A stretch of DNA of 64,000 nt, from contig OZ037767.1 of NCBI GenBank assembly GCA_964035545.1, positions 20,438,628 to 20,502,627 of the forward strand, given 5' to 3'. Below, piece by piece: positions 1 through 11,500 of this stretch. The stretch comes from Bugula neritina. Taxonomy: Eukaryota; Bryozoa; Gymnolaemata; Cheilostomatida; Bugulidae. Position 1 is the stretch's first letter. Every line of letters starts with the position of its first letter. The position numbers and the translations under genes were made by a program. Below the pieces are notes generated by a model, which was given only the letters and a program-made list of their open reading frames with translations, had not been told where the DNA came from and made no database searches.

Positions 1-249
1 ACCTACATACAACTCCTATCTATTACCTACATACAACTTCTATCTATTACCTACATACAACTCCTATCTATTACCTACATACAACTCCTATCTATTAGTT
101 ACATACAACTCCTATCTATTACCTACATACAACTCCTATCTATTACCTACATACAACTCCTATCTATTAGTTACATACAACTCCTATCTATTACCTACAT
201 ACAACTCCTATCCATTACCTACACACAACTCCTATCTATTAGTTACACG
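1..249. repeat. 24-bp minisatellite at the window edge
   Basis: About ten head-to-tail copies of a 24-bp unit (acctacatacaactcctatc + tatt), some starting agtt instead of acct. The array runs off the left edge, so its full length is unknown. It probably lies in an upstream intron of the CLIC-like gene. From its end to 963 I see no convincing exon. Confidence 0.9.
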
Positions 250-963
250 CAACTCCGTAGTTGGTTGATATCAAGGGAACTGTTTTAGTTTAATGTTACG
301 CGGGAATTCTTGTTGAATTTTTCAAACTTCTAAAGGTCTTCACATAATAATGGCAGACCAATTTAGGCACCTGCATTTTCAAAATGGATTTAGTGGTGAC
401 AGGGAACTGCTGGTTTTTTCTGAAATATCTCAACGTTTTATACTCACCACTCTTTCAATGTATACATATTTTCCTGTGGCGTAAAGAAGACTTTATTTAA
501 ATCTACAAAAAACAGTAGCTGTATATGGAGCACCGTAATCTTGTACCTCCAGCTAATATGAATGCGTATCACCAGAGTATAACAGCCAATGAGCCATATT
601 GTGAAAGAGTATTGTGAGAGCGTATCTTGCACTATTAGTATCCGTAGGTTTTAAGGCAGGTTGCAATCTGATAGATGACTGAACAGGTCGTATGTGGACT
701 GTTTCACTTACTTGACTTCATTCATGGTCACTGGAGAATGTCAAATAGCTAGAGACTTGTGTGTGTAACTTAACTTGAGGGCTAATAATGTGTTATATGT
801 GTTTGTTTAACTCTTTGAGTCACTCAAAATGCTAATATTATATTTTGGAAGTATATTTATAGACCAAATCTGAATTGTTAATCTAACATGTTTGTACGTA
901 ACCATTCCTGGTGTGGATTTGGCATTGTTTATAGTATTTTGCATGTAAGCTATTTTTGTGTAG

Positions 964-3900
964 GATTTCAACGGATTGCTGCAAACAGGAAACACTGGTT
1001 CCGTGAACAAAGTGTTGATCAACCTGGACAGGTTTCTGCAGCAGAAAGGGACCAAGTTCTTGTTGAAAGACACATTCACCTATGCTGACTGCCAATTGCT
1101 GCCTAAACTTCAACACCTCAGAGTGGCTGCTAAGGTAACACTTTGCTGGTCGATTTGTTTATCAACTCTCTTGATTATGTGCTAGTTCTTACATCACCTG
1201 TTAGAGGAGGGTACAGGTAAGGGGAGGGCAGAGGTGAGGGGAGGGCACGAACTGTTGGTTCAGCTGCGTGACGATCTCCAGGTAGTTCTAACTCCTTTAG
1301 GAAAGGTTGTGGTCATCTGGTTTTTGGTAGACGGCCCTAAGTTAGACTAGAATCAAGAGGCATGCATGTTATACAGTATAATTCTGAATTGACTACAAAG
1401 TTGGAAGACAGCTAGCAATTCTGCTACTCATAGCTATCTGAAGGGGGTGTTGGCATACTCATTGAGAACGTATATGCGAGTTCGCTTATCTCAGCCCCCT
1501 GATAGCAACGACTATATTTGCATTGCTATCAGCACTTAATTTGTTTGCTAAAGGTAGTCAAAGTTTAGAGAACAACTTGACCAGCTGATAAGCCAGCCGG
1601 TGAGTGACTTCAGCAGCTGTCATGGCAGTCGAGTGCCAACGCCCCAATCCTAACCTCATGCATACTCAGCATCTATACTCTGTACTCTACTTGCATATAT
1701 CTAGTTTAGTGTAGCCCCAGTACTATAACACAGTTCAGTAGTATATAAGATGCAATGATACTTATGCTAGGTGACTCATAACTCAGTAATAGACTTGTGG
1801 TATAATAAACAGTAACACTAGCTTGACTCAGTAGTATGGTATGTCGGCATCGCTATGACTGCATGTAACCAACATTCCAGACGCGTTGTATGGATGCTTT
1901 GGAAACCATAGTTTCAGTCCTACACAGCCAGTCACGATCAGAATGAATTCATTTGTTCAGACAAATTTTTGTTGCAAAGATTGTAAATTGAACTGTTGCT
2001 GCTCTATTTATTGATCCTAATTTATGTACTAAGAGTAAACAGCTAGTAGTAAGTAACTAGTAGTAAGTAACTAGTAGTAAGTAACTAGTAGTAAGTAACT
2101 AGTAGTAAGTACCTAGTAGTAAGTAACTAGTAGTAAGTAACTAGTAGTAAGTACCTAGTAGTAAGTAACTAGTAGTAAGTACCTAGTAGTAAGTAACTAG
2201 TAGTAAGTAACTAGTAGTAAGTAACTAGTAGTAAGTAACTAGTAGTAAGTACCTAGTAGTAAGTAACTAGTAGTAAGTACCTAGTAGTAAGTAACTAGTA
2301 GTAAGTAACTAGTGGTAAGTAACTAGTGGTAAGTAACTAGTGGTAAGTAACTAGTGGTAAGTAACTAGTAGTAAGTACCTAGTAGTAAGTAACTAGTAGT
2401 AAGTAACTAGTAGTAAGTAACTAGTAGTAAGTACCTAGTAGTAAGTAACTAGTAGTAAGTAACTAGTAGTAAGTACCTAGTAGTAAATAACTAGTAGTAG
2501 GTAACTAATAGTAAGTAATTGGTAGTAAATTAATAGTAGTAAGTAGCTAGTAGTAAGTAGCTAGTAGTAAGTAGCTAGTAGTAAGTAGCTAGTAGTAAGT
2601 AGCTAGTAGTAAGTAGCTAGTAGTAAGTAGCTAGTAGTAAGTAGCTAGTAGTAAGTAGCTAGTAGTAAGTAGCTAGTAGTAAGTAACTAGTAGTAAGTAG
2701 CTAGTAGTAAGTAGCTAGTAGTAAGTAGCTAGTAGTAAGTAGCTAGTAGTAAGTAGCTAGTAGTAAGTAGCTAGTAGTAAGTAGCTAGTAGTAAGTAGCT
2801 AGTAGTAAGTAGCTAGTAGTAAGTAGCTAGTAGTAAGTAACTAGTAGTAAGTAGCTAGTAGTAAGTAGCTAGTAGTAAGTAGCTAGTAGTAAGTAGCTAG
2901 TGGTAAGTAGCTAGTGGTAAGTAGCTAGTGGTAAGTACCTAGTGGTAAGTAGCTAGTGGTAAGTAGCTAGTAGTAAGTAGCTAGTAGTAAGTAGCTAGTA
3001 GTAAGTAGCTAGTAGTAAGTAGCTAGTAGTAAGTAGCTAGTAGTAAGTAGCTAGTAGTAAGTAACTAGTAGTAAGTAGCTAGTAGTAAGTAGCTAGTAGT
3101 AAGTAGCTAGTAGTAAGTAGCTAGTAGTAAGTAGCTAGTAGTAAGTAGCTAGTAGTAAGTAACTAGTAGTAAGTAACTAGTGGTAAGTAGCTAGTAGTAA
3201 ATAGCTAGTAGTAAGTAGCTAGTGGTATATAGCTAGTAGTAGGTAGCTAGTAGTATATAGCTAGTTGGTAATTTGTAGTCCTTGTAAGTTGTATCTGACA
3301 CACTTTGTATGAAATAATCCCAACTTTTAAAACCAGTTATAAATCTTGGATGACAGTGCAACTCCAAAGCTGAGGTCCATGTTTTACAGAGTTTATCTTC
3401 ACAGTAACTTAACTATGACTTGTATTTATTACTAATGTTGTTGTCTCCCCATGTAGTGTTTTCCTGCTTGTAGTTCTACCGAGACTATGAAATCAGCCCG
3501 TCTCTAACTTCAGTGTGGAAATACCTTCAGAACTGTTACCAAACCGAAGTGTTTCAGAAGTCAGTGCCCTGTGACCAGGACATCATAAAGCACTACGAGA
3601 TGAAGGTACCCCCCCCCCCCTCCCCGTAGCATAGTACCATAGTAACTAGTACTGACACTAGGTCATTGAAGACATTTGATATAATGGTGTTCACACAGTG
3701 ACTTCAGTTATTTCTGCTAACATCTGTATAACATATGATGAGGTTGTTATATGAATAGACTTGCATAGTAATTTGCACTGGTTCACACCAGTTTTTGGCC
3801 AACATGGCTTTCAGTCAGAATAATTGGCTTCTCAAGCAGGAAACAACATCAGTTTCGAAAAAAATTGAGTCTCAATAAGCAGCGTGTAGTTTTCAATGCA

Positions 3901-4234
3901 GATCACATAATTATTCTGCTTTTAAAATCTTGTAGTGCTAGTATTTTTCATAAGAAAATATGCCACTTTATATTGTTTGCATTCTCAAAATCAAATGTAT
4001 CGCACTATAAAGAGTTATCTTTCTTCTGCATAATATAATGTAGGTTTATCTTTAGCATAATGAGTTTGATTTACTTTGAGAGTTAATAAATGTTATATTG
4101 AAATATTATAATATTTTCAGGTGCCAGGAGTAAAGCCAACTGGCAGTCGTAACCCTAACCTGATGAAAGAGACTGTGACACTGGACATTCCAGAAGAAGC
4201 AGCTAGCTCATTCACCGGAGCATCAGCCAATTAA
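964..4234 (+). CDS. Chloride intracellular channel (CLIC/EXC-4)-like protein, 3' part
   Basis: Three exons are visible: 964-1134, 3474-3605 and 4121-4234, all phase 0 and all with AG/GT borders. They encode the C-terminal all-helical GST-like domain. The stretch KDTFTYADCQLLPKLQHLRV matches the CLIC signature in which LTLADCNLLPKLH is typical. The next exon (SLTSVWKYLQNCYQTEVFQK) matches the helix around RYLNNAYARDEF. CLIC proteins are soluble glutathione-transferase-fold proteins that can associate with membranes and act in tubulogenesis and redox/ion functions. The last exon adds about 38 residues beyond the usual end (from VPGVKPTGSRNPN), as invertebrate EXC-4-type proteins often carry. 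The N-terminal thioredoxin-like domain and start codon lie left of the window. A polyadenylation signal follows at 4828-4833. Confidence 0.85.
2039..3266 (+). repeat. 14-bp minisatellite in a CLIC-like intron
   Basis: Roughly 85-88 tandem copies of a 14-bp unit, ctagtagtaagtaa, fill about half of the 2.3-kb intron between exons 964-1134 and 3474-3605. The left part (to about 2520) is mostly the AACT variant with scattered ACCT units. The right part is mostly AGCT. Each part contains one run of consecutive agtggtaag variants (about 2310-2365 and 2900-2965). The copies decay near 2490-2540 and after 3190. Each unit contains GTAAGT on the sense strand. Confidence 0.97.
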
Positions 4235-4827
4235 GTGCGCATCTCCAGTCAACGAAAAAAGCAATGAGCAGTTTTTTTTATAATTATTTCCTAAGAAAAG
4301 ATGGTGTTACTGCCAGAGTATGCCATGCAGTAAATTAGCAGTCACTTGCAGTATAATGAGAGCTTCTGGTGACAACTGTCAACAAGTGTCTTTTTTTGGC
4401 ATGTCATAGCATTTATTGAACAAGTAATTATTGAAATTCCTGCATTTTCCCAGCAGCCTATGTATGTATATACTAGTTGTATTTATATGAATTAGGATGC
4501 TGTTAGCATAACAAGCCTTTACTGTTAGTTAAACTTTAATTTTGTTTCCTGTCAAATAGCGCTCTATGATTATTTTGGTGCCTCAAGTTTCTTTGGTGTC
4601 ATTCTATGTATCCCAGTTTATCAGAACTCGGGCCATGGTGTAGTAATCAGTTTATGCTGAAAATCTGAGGCTATTGGTAACTCAGTTAGACTAAGGTCTT
4701 AGAATGACACTGATGTAACCTTGAGTTAGTATATCAATTCACACGTTACTGTACTACTAGTACTACTGAGCTACAAACCTGTAGATTCCATAAGCAATTG
4801 TCAGCTCATATTTTGCTTAGTTACCAT

Positions 4828-4860
4828 AATAAAACAATATCTCTAATTAAGTATTTTATT
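4828..4860. promoter_or_regulatory. Facing polyadenylation signals of CLIC-like gene and profilin-4
   Basis: AATAAA on the + strand at 4828-4833 lies 594 bases past the CLIC stop. AATAAA on the - strand (TTTATT at 4855-4860) lies 300 bases past the profilin-4 stop. Cleavage 10-30 bases past each signal would make the two 3' UTRs meet or overlap. Nothing else is evident between the two stop codons. Confidence 0.55.
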
Positions 4861-5159
4861 GTTGATATTATGTTATGTATCTGGAAGCAGTTACATTACT
4901 TGTTAATATAATTATGACATAAAGTTGGATCGTTCAGCATAAAATTGGACGGAGTTATTGAAAAAATATAAAGCATATATGATAAAGTTGCGCTACAGGC
5001 TGGGCTGAAAGATGGCACTCTTTCAATTTACAAAGTCACAAATCTAAATTTCTGAGTTTACATCAACAGCTAAGAAAGCCCATTTTTTCTAAGTCAAGCC
5101 ATTGGAATGTTTACTTGGATCCCTATATACTAGAATGTTAGCAGATACAGAGTGTTGCA

Positions 5160-6149
5160 TCATTTCCCTTTCTCTTTGAAATAATCAGCTGCAAAATACA
5201 GACTCCTCTGTGACTTTAAAACATCAACAGAGGAATATAAATATAATAATAACTGCAGTCAGAGAGACTTACCTAACCGTTCCACTGCCTCCACGCACAC
5301 ACTGGGATACATACTGGCTGTATATGTAGCTGCCACTACTAAACTCTGAGTCCTAACCAGTATTAATCCTTTCTCACCCTAAATCAGAGTAGACTGTGTT
5401 AGATGGAGAAGTTTGGGGTGAGCAGAGCAATAAGGGAGCAGATTATAATGCAAGGCGGTGCACTTCATTGTCTATAGAAATTAACATCATTATTCTCAAC
5501 ATTGGGCAAAAACTAACTGCAGCCTATGTATGGGAGTTGTGCCATCTTCTGCCAACTGCTGAATTAAAATGCACTGTTCCTACTAGTAAACTCATTCAGT
5601 TAGAAATATTGCTTTCCTAATACAAGAGCTGTGTAAAACTCACACACTTGGCATATATTGAACCCTTATCTGATCTGACACATTTGTACTGACTGTCATC
5701 ATAATAGATTCCTTCTTCCCTAGTCGCCGCAGGATTTTTAAATGTGTTCACCATCATCTGCGTTTGATCGCTGGTTAACTAAAACATGAAATATTATCAT
5801 AAAGATGTCCCTACAAAAATTGCTGGGCATGAAGAACAGCATTACTTGAGATAGAGTTATGTGTTTATGAATATTATTACCCTGAAATATACAAGAAAAT
5901 GTAAAATTCTGATAATCATCTTAGGTAGACAATTTTATAAAACTTTTTTAAACCACAAAATATAAAGGAATACAAATCAAATTTCAACAACATCAAGCTA
6001 TAAAAACTAAAATTCATAACTTTGTTCCCAACCTGAAAGCCAACAGAGCTGGCACGGATTGCACCGTCCTTTCTTCTCAAGATGGCGCATTGGGAGACAT
6101 GACCGGTTCCTATAAGAGCGTCATGAATCAGACTCTGTAACTGATTCAT
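5160..6149 (-). CDS. PFN4: Profilin-4 (testis-type profilin)
   Basis: Four exons, 6149-6033, 5778-5644, 5378-5273 and 5188-5160, join in phase to 128 residues; human profilin-4 has 129. The start MNQLQSLIHDALIGTGHV matches the family N-terminus (MSHLQSLLLDTLLGT). Exon 2 carries NTFKNPAATREEGIYYDDSQ, exon 3 VAATYTASMYPSVCVEAVER, and exon 4 the short end ADYFKEKGK. Classical profilins bind actin monomers and poly-proline. Profilin-4 is a divergent member, mainly expressed in testis, that binds phospholipids rather than actin. The start is the first ATG before the conserved helix. An in-frame ATG 33 bases upstream is possible but is not in the family. The gene converges on the CLIC-like gene. 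Confidence 0.93.
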
Positions 6150-8536
6150 CTTCACCTCGTCCTGTGGGCAAAGTATGTCCACAGTATGTCAGCAAAATAA
6201 TACACCATGCAAAACTAGTGGCTCAATAACATTTATTTCTGACCATCACTTTGCCACTAAGTTACTGTTTCAACAAATGAGCCTAAGTTATCATCTAATG
6301 TATCTACCCAGTAAATATTTATCAGCTTATTTTATAAAAATAATTAGATGATCAATGTGGTAGTTTAGTGATAACAAAAATATTCAAAATTTGGTATCTT
6401 AAATGCCTAAAATAAAAACTAAGGAGACATAACTGTGACATATAAAATATGAATGAATCATAGCAAGCTTAAAATTATTTAATTGTTCTTTCTAAAAAGT
6501 CACATAATTATCAAGAAGCCAGCAAAGCAGATTTTACTTGGGAACTCCATTAAATTTCGTTTTGAAATAACTTAAGCAATTTTAATAGTTTTTGCTAATA
6601 ACATTCACATAATCTAGCTATAAATTAATCTGTAGCATAGTTGAGTGGTTAACAAATAAAAGCTGTTGCTAAAAACTACATAAAAAATGTTAAATCATCA
6701 GAAGGGGTTAGAGAAGCAAGAGCTCCACGCAAAGAGCACAAAGATAGAAACATTTAGTGCAGGAAATAAAGCAATAGGTAAATAGAGTGCAATATTGCAG
6801 AAGCTTGCAGCTGTTAAGAAAATTTCTTACATAAACATTTAAAAATAAATTAGACAATCAATTTGGCATTTATCATTGTGCATATTTGCTATTTAGTTAC
6901 TAGATGATAGGTGCATTTTATAAAAGTTGACAAATTGAAAAGAAGAGTGAATTGTGCTGCAAAAGGACCACACAAAGGTATACCATACCGGGATCCCACG
7001 AACTTGAAAGTGGGGATCCTTATCAATGCTAAGATCTGCCATTCTAAAAAACCAACTACTCTAAATAAAGCAATTTTTGGTGATTATTGTTGTAGATTCG
7101 CACAAATATACCCTGTCCTTGTTTTATTTTAGAGTTATATTCCCTTGCGCACGTTCCTTTTTTTTTTGTTATTATTATTATATGTAAGCCGAGACTCGTG
7201 CGAGGTCGGAGCCCGAAGACGCGATATCGGAGGGGCCTGCCCGAGATCGGGCAGGTCTTCCTCCGATGTCGGTCGGCGGAACTCCGACGTTCGCACGAGT
7301 TTCGGTCCCTCATTAAGTGGCGGGAATTTCCCCCTATATAAGTACGAAGTTTTTAACAGAGCAATCATTCTTATGCTGGAGCTCGGAACAGTCAGAAGAA
7401 ATAAATACTCATATATTCACTTGAATCAAGACTCTTTATTTTCATCACAATAACTGGCATGCAGACTACTAGTCTATTCTGATAATCCACAAAATCACAA
7501 CATTATTGCTAAATTGTGAGCAAAAATTAATTTAATAAATAGTCAGTCAAACCTTTAAGAGGTTATGCTAAACTAAACTGCTGTTAACATAATCAATATA
7601 GTCATCAAAATTTTACTTAAAATTATTGTTTTAAAACATAGGGACTTTTATTTTTGTGTTTTTGTCTCAGTAGTGAGTACTGGCATTCAGCAATGTTATA
7701 TTAAAGAAATTTTCTAACAGAAACAACCTCAGTAAACTTCAAAGTTTAGCATAATCAGTGTTGCTGTTAGCATAAACACAACTATGCTAAAACCATTGTT
7801 ACACTGTCACTCACGTTTAAACTGATGATTAATTTATTTAATAAATTTATTAAATAATAAATGTAAACAGACACACTCACAGCGAGAGTGACAATAAAAC
7901 AAATTGCTCTCACTATGTAAGTTTGTTTGAGATTTTGTAATTGCAGTGTGATCAGTAGTGTCGTTAATTACTGAGTTTTAGTCCTAATTATTCAATTTCG
8001 TATTCATTTTGATATTCATAAATTAAAATAATGCTTGAACTTGAAGCTTAATAAATCATTAATTTAGATCAACATGATAAGTTTTTAAATTTAATCAACA
8101 GCAATACTACAGTTCTGAGTAATTTACGATCATAACCAATAGAAATACTGCAAATAAACAAATTAACTGTCAGTAATGACAAACAGTGTCTTAAACTTAG
8201 CATTTTTGAATTAATATCTGTCAATTTAAACTAATCAAAGGTTTAAACTCGTAACTCGTCTAATCCGGATATTGTGGAAATATGACCATGACCTAGCTAA
8301 AAATAATTTTTCAACTTTTGCACCGTTGATCACTTTTGAAATTGCGTGATGTTGGTAGACATGCGCCCGGTGTTGTATGTAGAGTACTTTTCAGTTTACC
8401 TCTAAAGGTTAACATCCTTAGCAACCATTAAACGTCGCCGAGGCTTGTATCTGCAGTAATTATGTATAATTATAATAGTAAGCTATCTTGTTAGTCTATT
8501 GACACAATATCGATTTATTTGTTATTTGATAAGAAA
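6150..8536. other. Intergenic region between divergent PFN4 and FAM228
   Basis: A 2.4-kb AT-rich spacer. The only clear feature is the GC-rich LTR-like element at 7183-7449. The rest is low-complexity AT sequence without a convincing exon. It must hold the promoters of both flanking genes. A motif resembling a split RFX site, GTTAACATCCTTAGCAAC, lies at 8408-8425, about 110 bases before the FAM228 start. Confidence 0.6.
7183..7449 (+). mobile_element. Solo-LTR-like element with a long GC-rich hairpin
   Basis: The stretch begins TGTAAGCC and ends ATCACA, as LTRs do (TG...CA). It has a TATA box (CCCCCTATATAAG, about 7330-7342) and an AATAAA at about 7399-7405, the order expected of a Ty3/gypsy-type LTR. 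The first 120 bases are much richer in GC than the surroundings and fold into nested inverted repeats. I found no clear 5-bp target duplication (flanks ttata and ataac) and no internal gag-pol. It is therefore a solo LTR at best. The (ATT)n and T-tract on the left would also fit a minus-strand retroposon tail. Confidence 0.4.
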
Positions 8537-11500
8537 ATGACTTCATTGCTCTGCGTTCAAGAACCTGGAGGTTTTGTTGAGTACAATCACAAAGAGTATT
8601 CTGATGTTATACTAAACGACAGTTCTAATCATGGTGTCTTTGCACAGGTGAGATGCCAAACATGAAATAACTTATAAATGATTAAATATAAGCTCAATCT
8701 TCCCTCTTTTTATAAGCCAGCAATACCATAGCAATATGGCAAAAGATTGCAAAGCACAGGCAAAGCATAAGATGTTAATTTTTAGGGTAAAAAAATAAGC
8801 TAGTGCCTAGTGATTAAAATCATGTAAATGATCATAATATTTGCATGGTGGTGATGATGATGTTCAAAATGAATTTTAGTATTTCCCTGACGATAAAGTT
8901 AGGCCAAGATTTCATTCAAGAAGACCTTTTTCAACTCCTAATCCTCACATAGTGCAAGATAATTTTGACAAAAAGGAACTCATAGGACATAGCATGAATC
9001 TTCAAGCATGGCTCAACACCAAATCAGTGTCGATGATTCAAGTGAGTTACACGGAGTATTAAATAAAAGTACTTTTAGCTGCTGCAGCAGGCAAGACATT
9101 GTTGGAAATTGTTTTTAACTTTGTACAACAAATTGACCACCATTTATCAATAATTATTATTTAAAGAATTATATCTGTTTGATTTAAGTTAATTTTTACA
9201 AAGCAAATACAATGAAAAGCAAAATAGCATGAAAAATTAAAGCAAACCACAAGAAACAACATTTAAGGAACACAAATGTGCATGTAGCAATCTATTAACT
9301 GCACAGTGTCATTATATTATAAGCAATATTGTGCATATAAATACAAAAATCAATATCTGCATTGAATTATATTCTTAAAAGCAAGATAAATCGTCCAATA
9401 ACCTTGAAAAGTGGCTAAGTAGATATATTGACTGGGTATATTGATTGTTAGCAAACATGTTCAATAAAACATACTGAAGTCATTAACCACTGTTTACATT
9501 TGCCTCTGTTTACATTCATCACTGTATGTGCTAAGAGAAAACCTGTTGCTAGGCTGTCATCAGTTCAGTGTTTAGGTTAGCGATTAGTAGACTGCAGTCT
9601 CACTTCAAGTTAGTAATTAATCTAACTTTTAGTGCATCAAGTGCAAGTCAACCTGACAATAGTGAAAATAGATTCAGTTATCAAAAGAATATTGTTTTTA
9701 AATTGAATTTGTAAAATAATCATGGAAATGAAATTTGGGCCACCGCCTATTGGTCGTATGACTACGGTGGCACAGAGCCTGCCTCAAAGTGTGACGCCTT
9801 TGCAATGGAGAGTCAACAATAAATTAGCTGTAAGTATTTTTAAAGAACATTATTGAGTTTCCATTTGGAGTTATTCTGTTAACATCAGAGCAGTCTTCAA
9901 GTGATCAGCAACCTATATAAGATTCTACGTAACTCTTGCCTAATCTCACCTATTTTTATTCAGCATAAAGGTTTTTAAAACTACTGATACGTGTTGAAAC
10001 AGAATGCTCTGTGAAAACATTAAGTTAGGAGCTGTAAAACACAGAAGGATAATTTCATAAACATATACATATATTATGTATCAAACATTTGCAAGATTCT
10101 ACACAGAATATGTCGCACATTTTATTATAATAGTCTGGGTTGTTTGAAAATGTTATTTTAATTATTATATAGAAGCATGCATAGGTCAACAGTCTAGTAA
10201 ACAATGTAAACAGATTTAACTTTTGACAGCAGACATAATATGCAAAATATATATCAGCAAGGATCTCACATAAACTGAGCCGTTTATACCTTTAAATTAA
10301 AAAAAATAATATATTTCCGTTGTTTTAATATGACATGAATTATTAGCTGAACTATTGAGCAACTGCATAAAAGATACAAGCTACATATTATAAAAGTAGA
10401 AATAGTTTTGTCTGCAGTGAGTTTATATTATTGTAAGACGGGCATTTTTTTAATATCCAGTGTGAGCTAGCCTAACACTTCACAGAAGTGTCACTAGAGG
10501 TCTATGAACTGTGCTGTACAAGACTTATACTTGTATATCATATCTTAGCAAAGCAACTAGCATAATTATGTTGCATGTATATTATTATATTTATTATGGT
10601 ATATATAAAGGAAAGAAGTGATTTAGAATCGCGCCCTGTTAAGCAGATGTATGGAGCAGTTCTACAAAGAGAAGAAACCTTGGTGAAGGTGAGTTAAGCT
10701 ATATGACAGGTGTGACATTTCAGAGCAAGTGACCTCGAGAGTACTTGATGACAGTTGTCACATTAGGGCTGTGTAATAAGCCATGGCATGAATGACGTTA
10801 TATAAAATGATATTGTATATTAAAACAGAATTGCACCAGTAAAATGCCAATGAATGAGTTATAGAATATTTTGACTTGCAATTATGGAGAAAAGAATGTT
10901 TTAAAAAATCTTGTTTAAATATATAATCTTAAAACTTATAAAATTTATCGGCTGCTACTCTCAGTATAATCAGTTAAACATATCATTATGAACTAAAAGT
11001 ATCAGTTACCAGTGTCAGTATTAATTACTAATATATTCATTTCCATACAGGATCTCCAGGATTACGTAGACAACCATCAGTATCTTGAAGAAAGAAAAAA
11101 AGAGATCCTTCATAAAAACTGGAATGAGCGAGTGTATGAGCCAATTAGAAGTGCTGTTATAAACGAAATGGAAAGTGATAACTACACAAACTACAAGAAT
11201 AGGAAAGATCAGTTGTACAGAGAATATATTGAACATGTCAACAAAAAGGTAGGTATTAAAAATCAAATACAATATTGATAATTGACCAGCATGTTTCACA
11301 TGAATAATTAAACTAGAAAGAGTATGACCAGTACTTTGTAAACATTGATGGTATCTTCCAGATTTTCTTGCTGATTTATTATTTATTATTGTTGAATGAA
11401 TGCATATCTCTGGTTACCTGGACATATAAATTAGTCATGTATAGCACAAATGAAGAGATAACTCCTAAAGTGAGAAGTAATTTTAGCATGAATCGTAGAA

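Noticed and set aside
2039-3266. CRISPR-like array
   Set aside because: Units are directly adjacent 14-mers without spacers, in a eukaryotic intron. This is a minisatellite.
7185-7308. GC-rich island as horizontally transferred DNA
   Set aside because: It is short, palindromic and followed by LTR-like signals. A transposable element explains it better.
7145-7453. Overlapping Arg-rich open frames on both strands
   Set aside because: They arise from the GC-rich palindrome of the LTR-like element. No splice context or homology.
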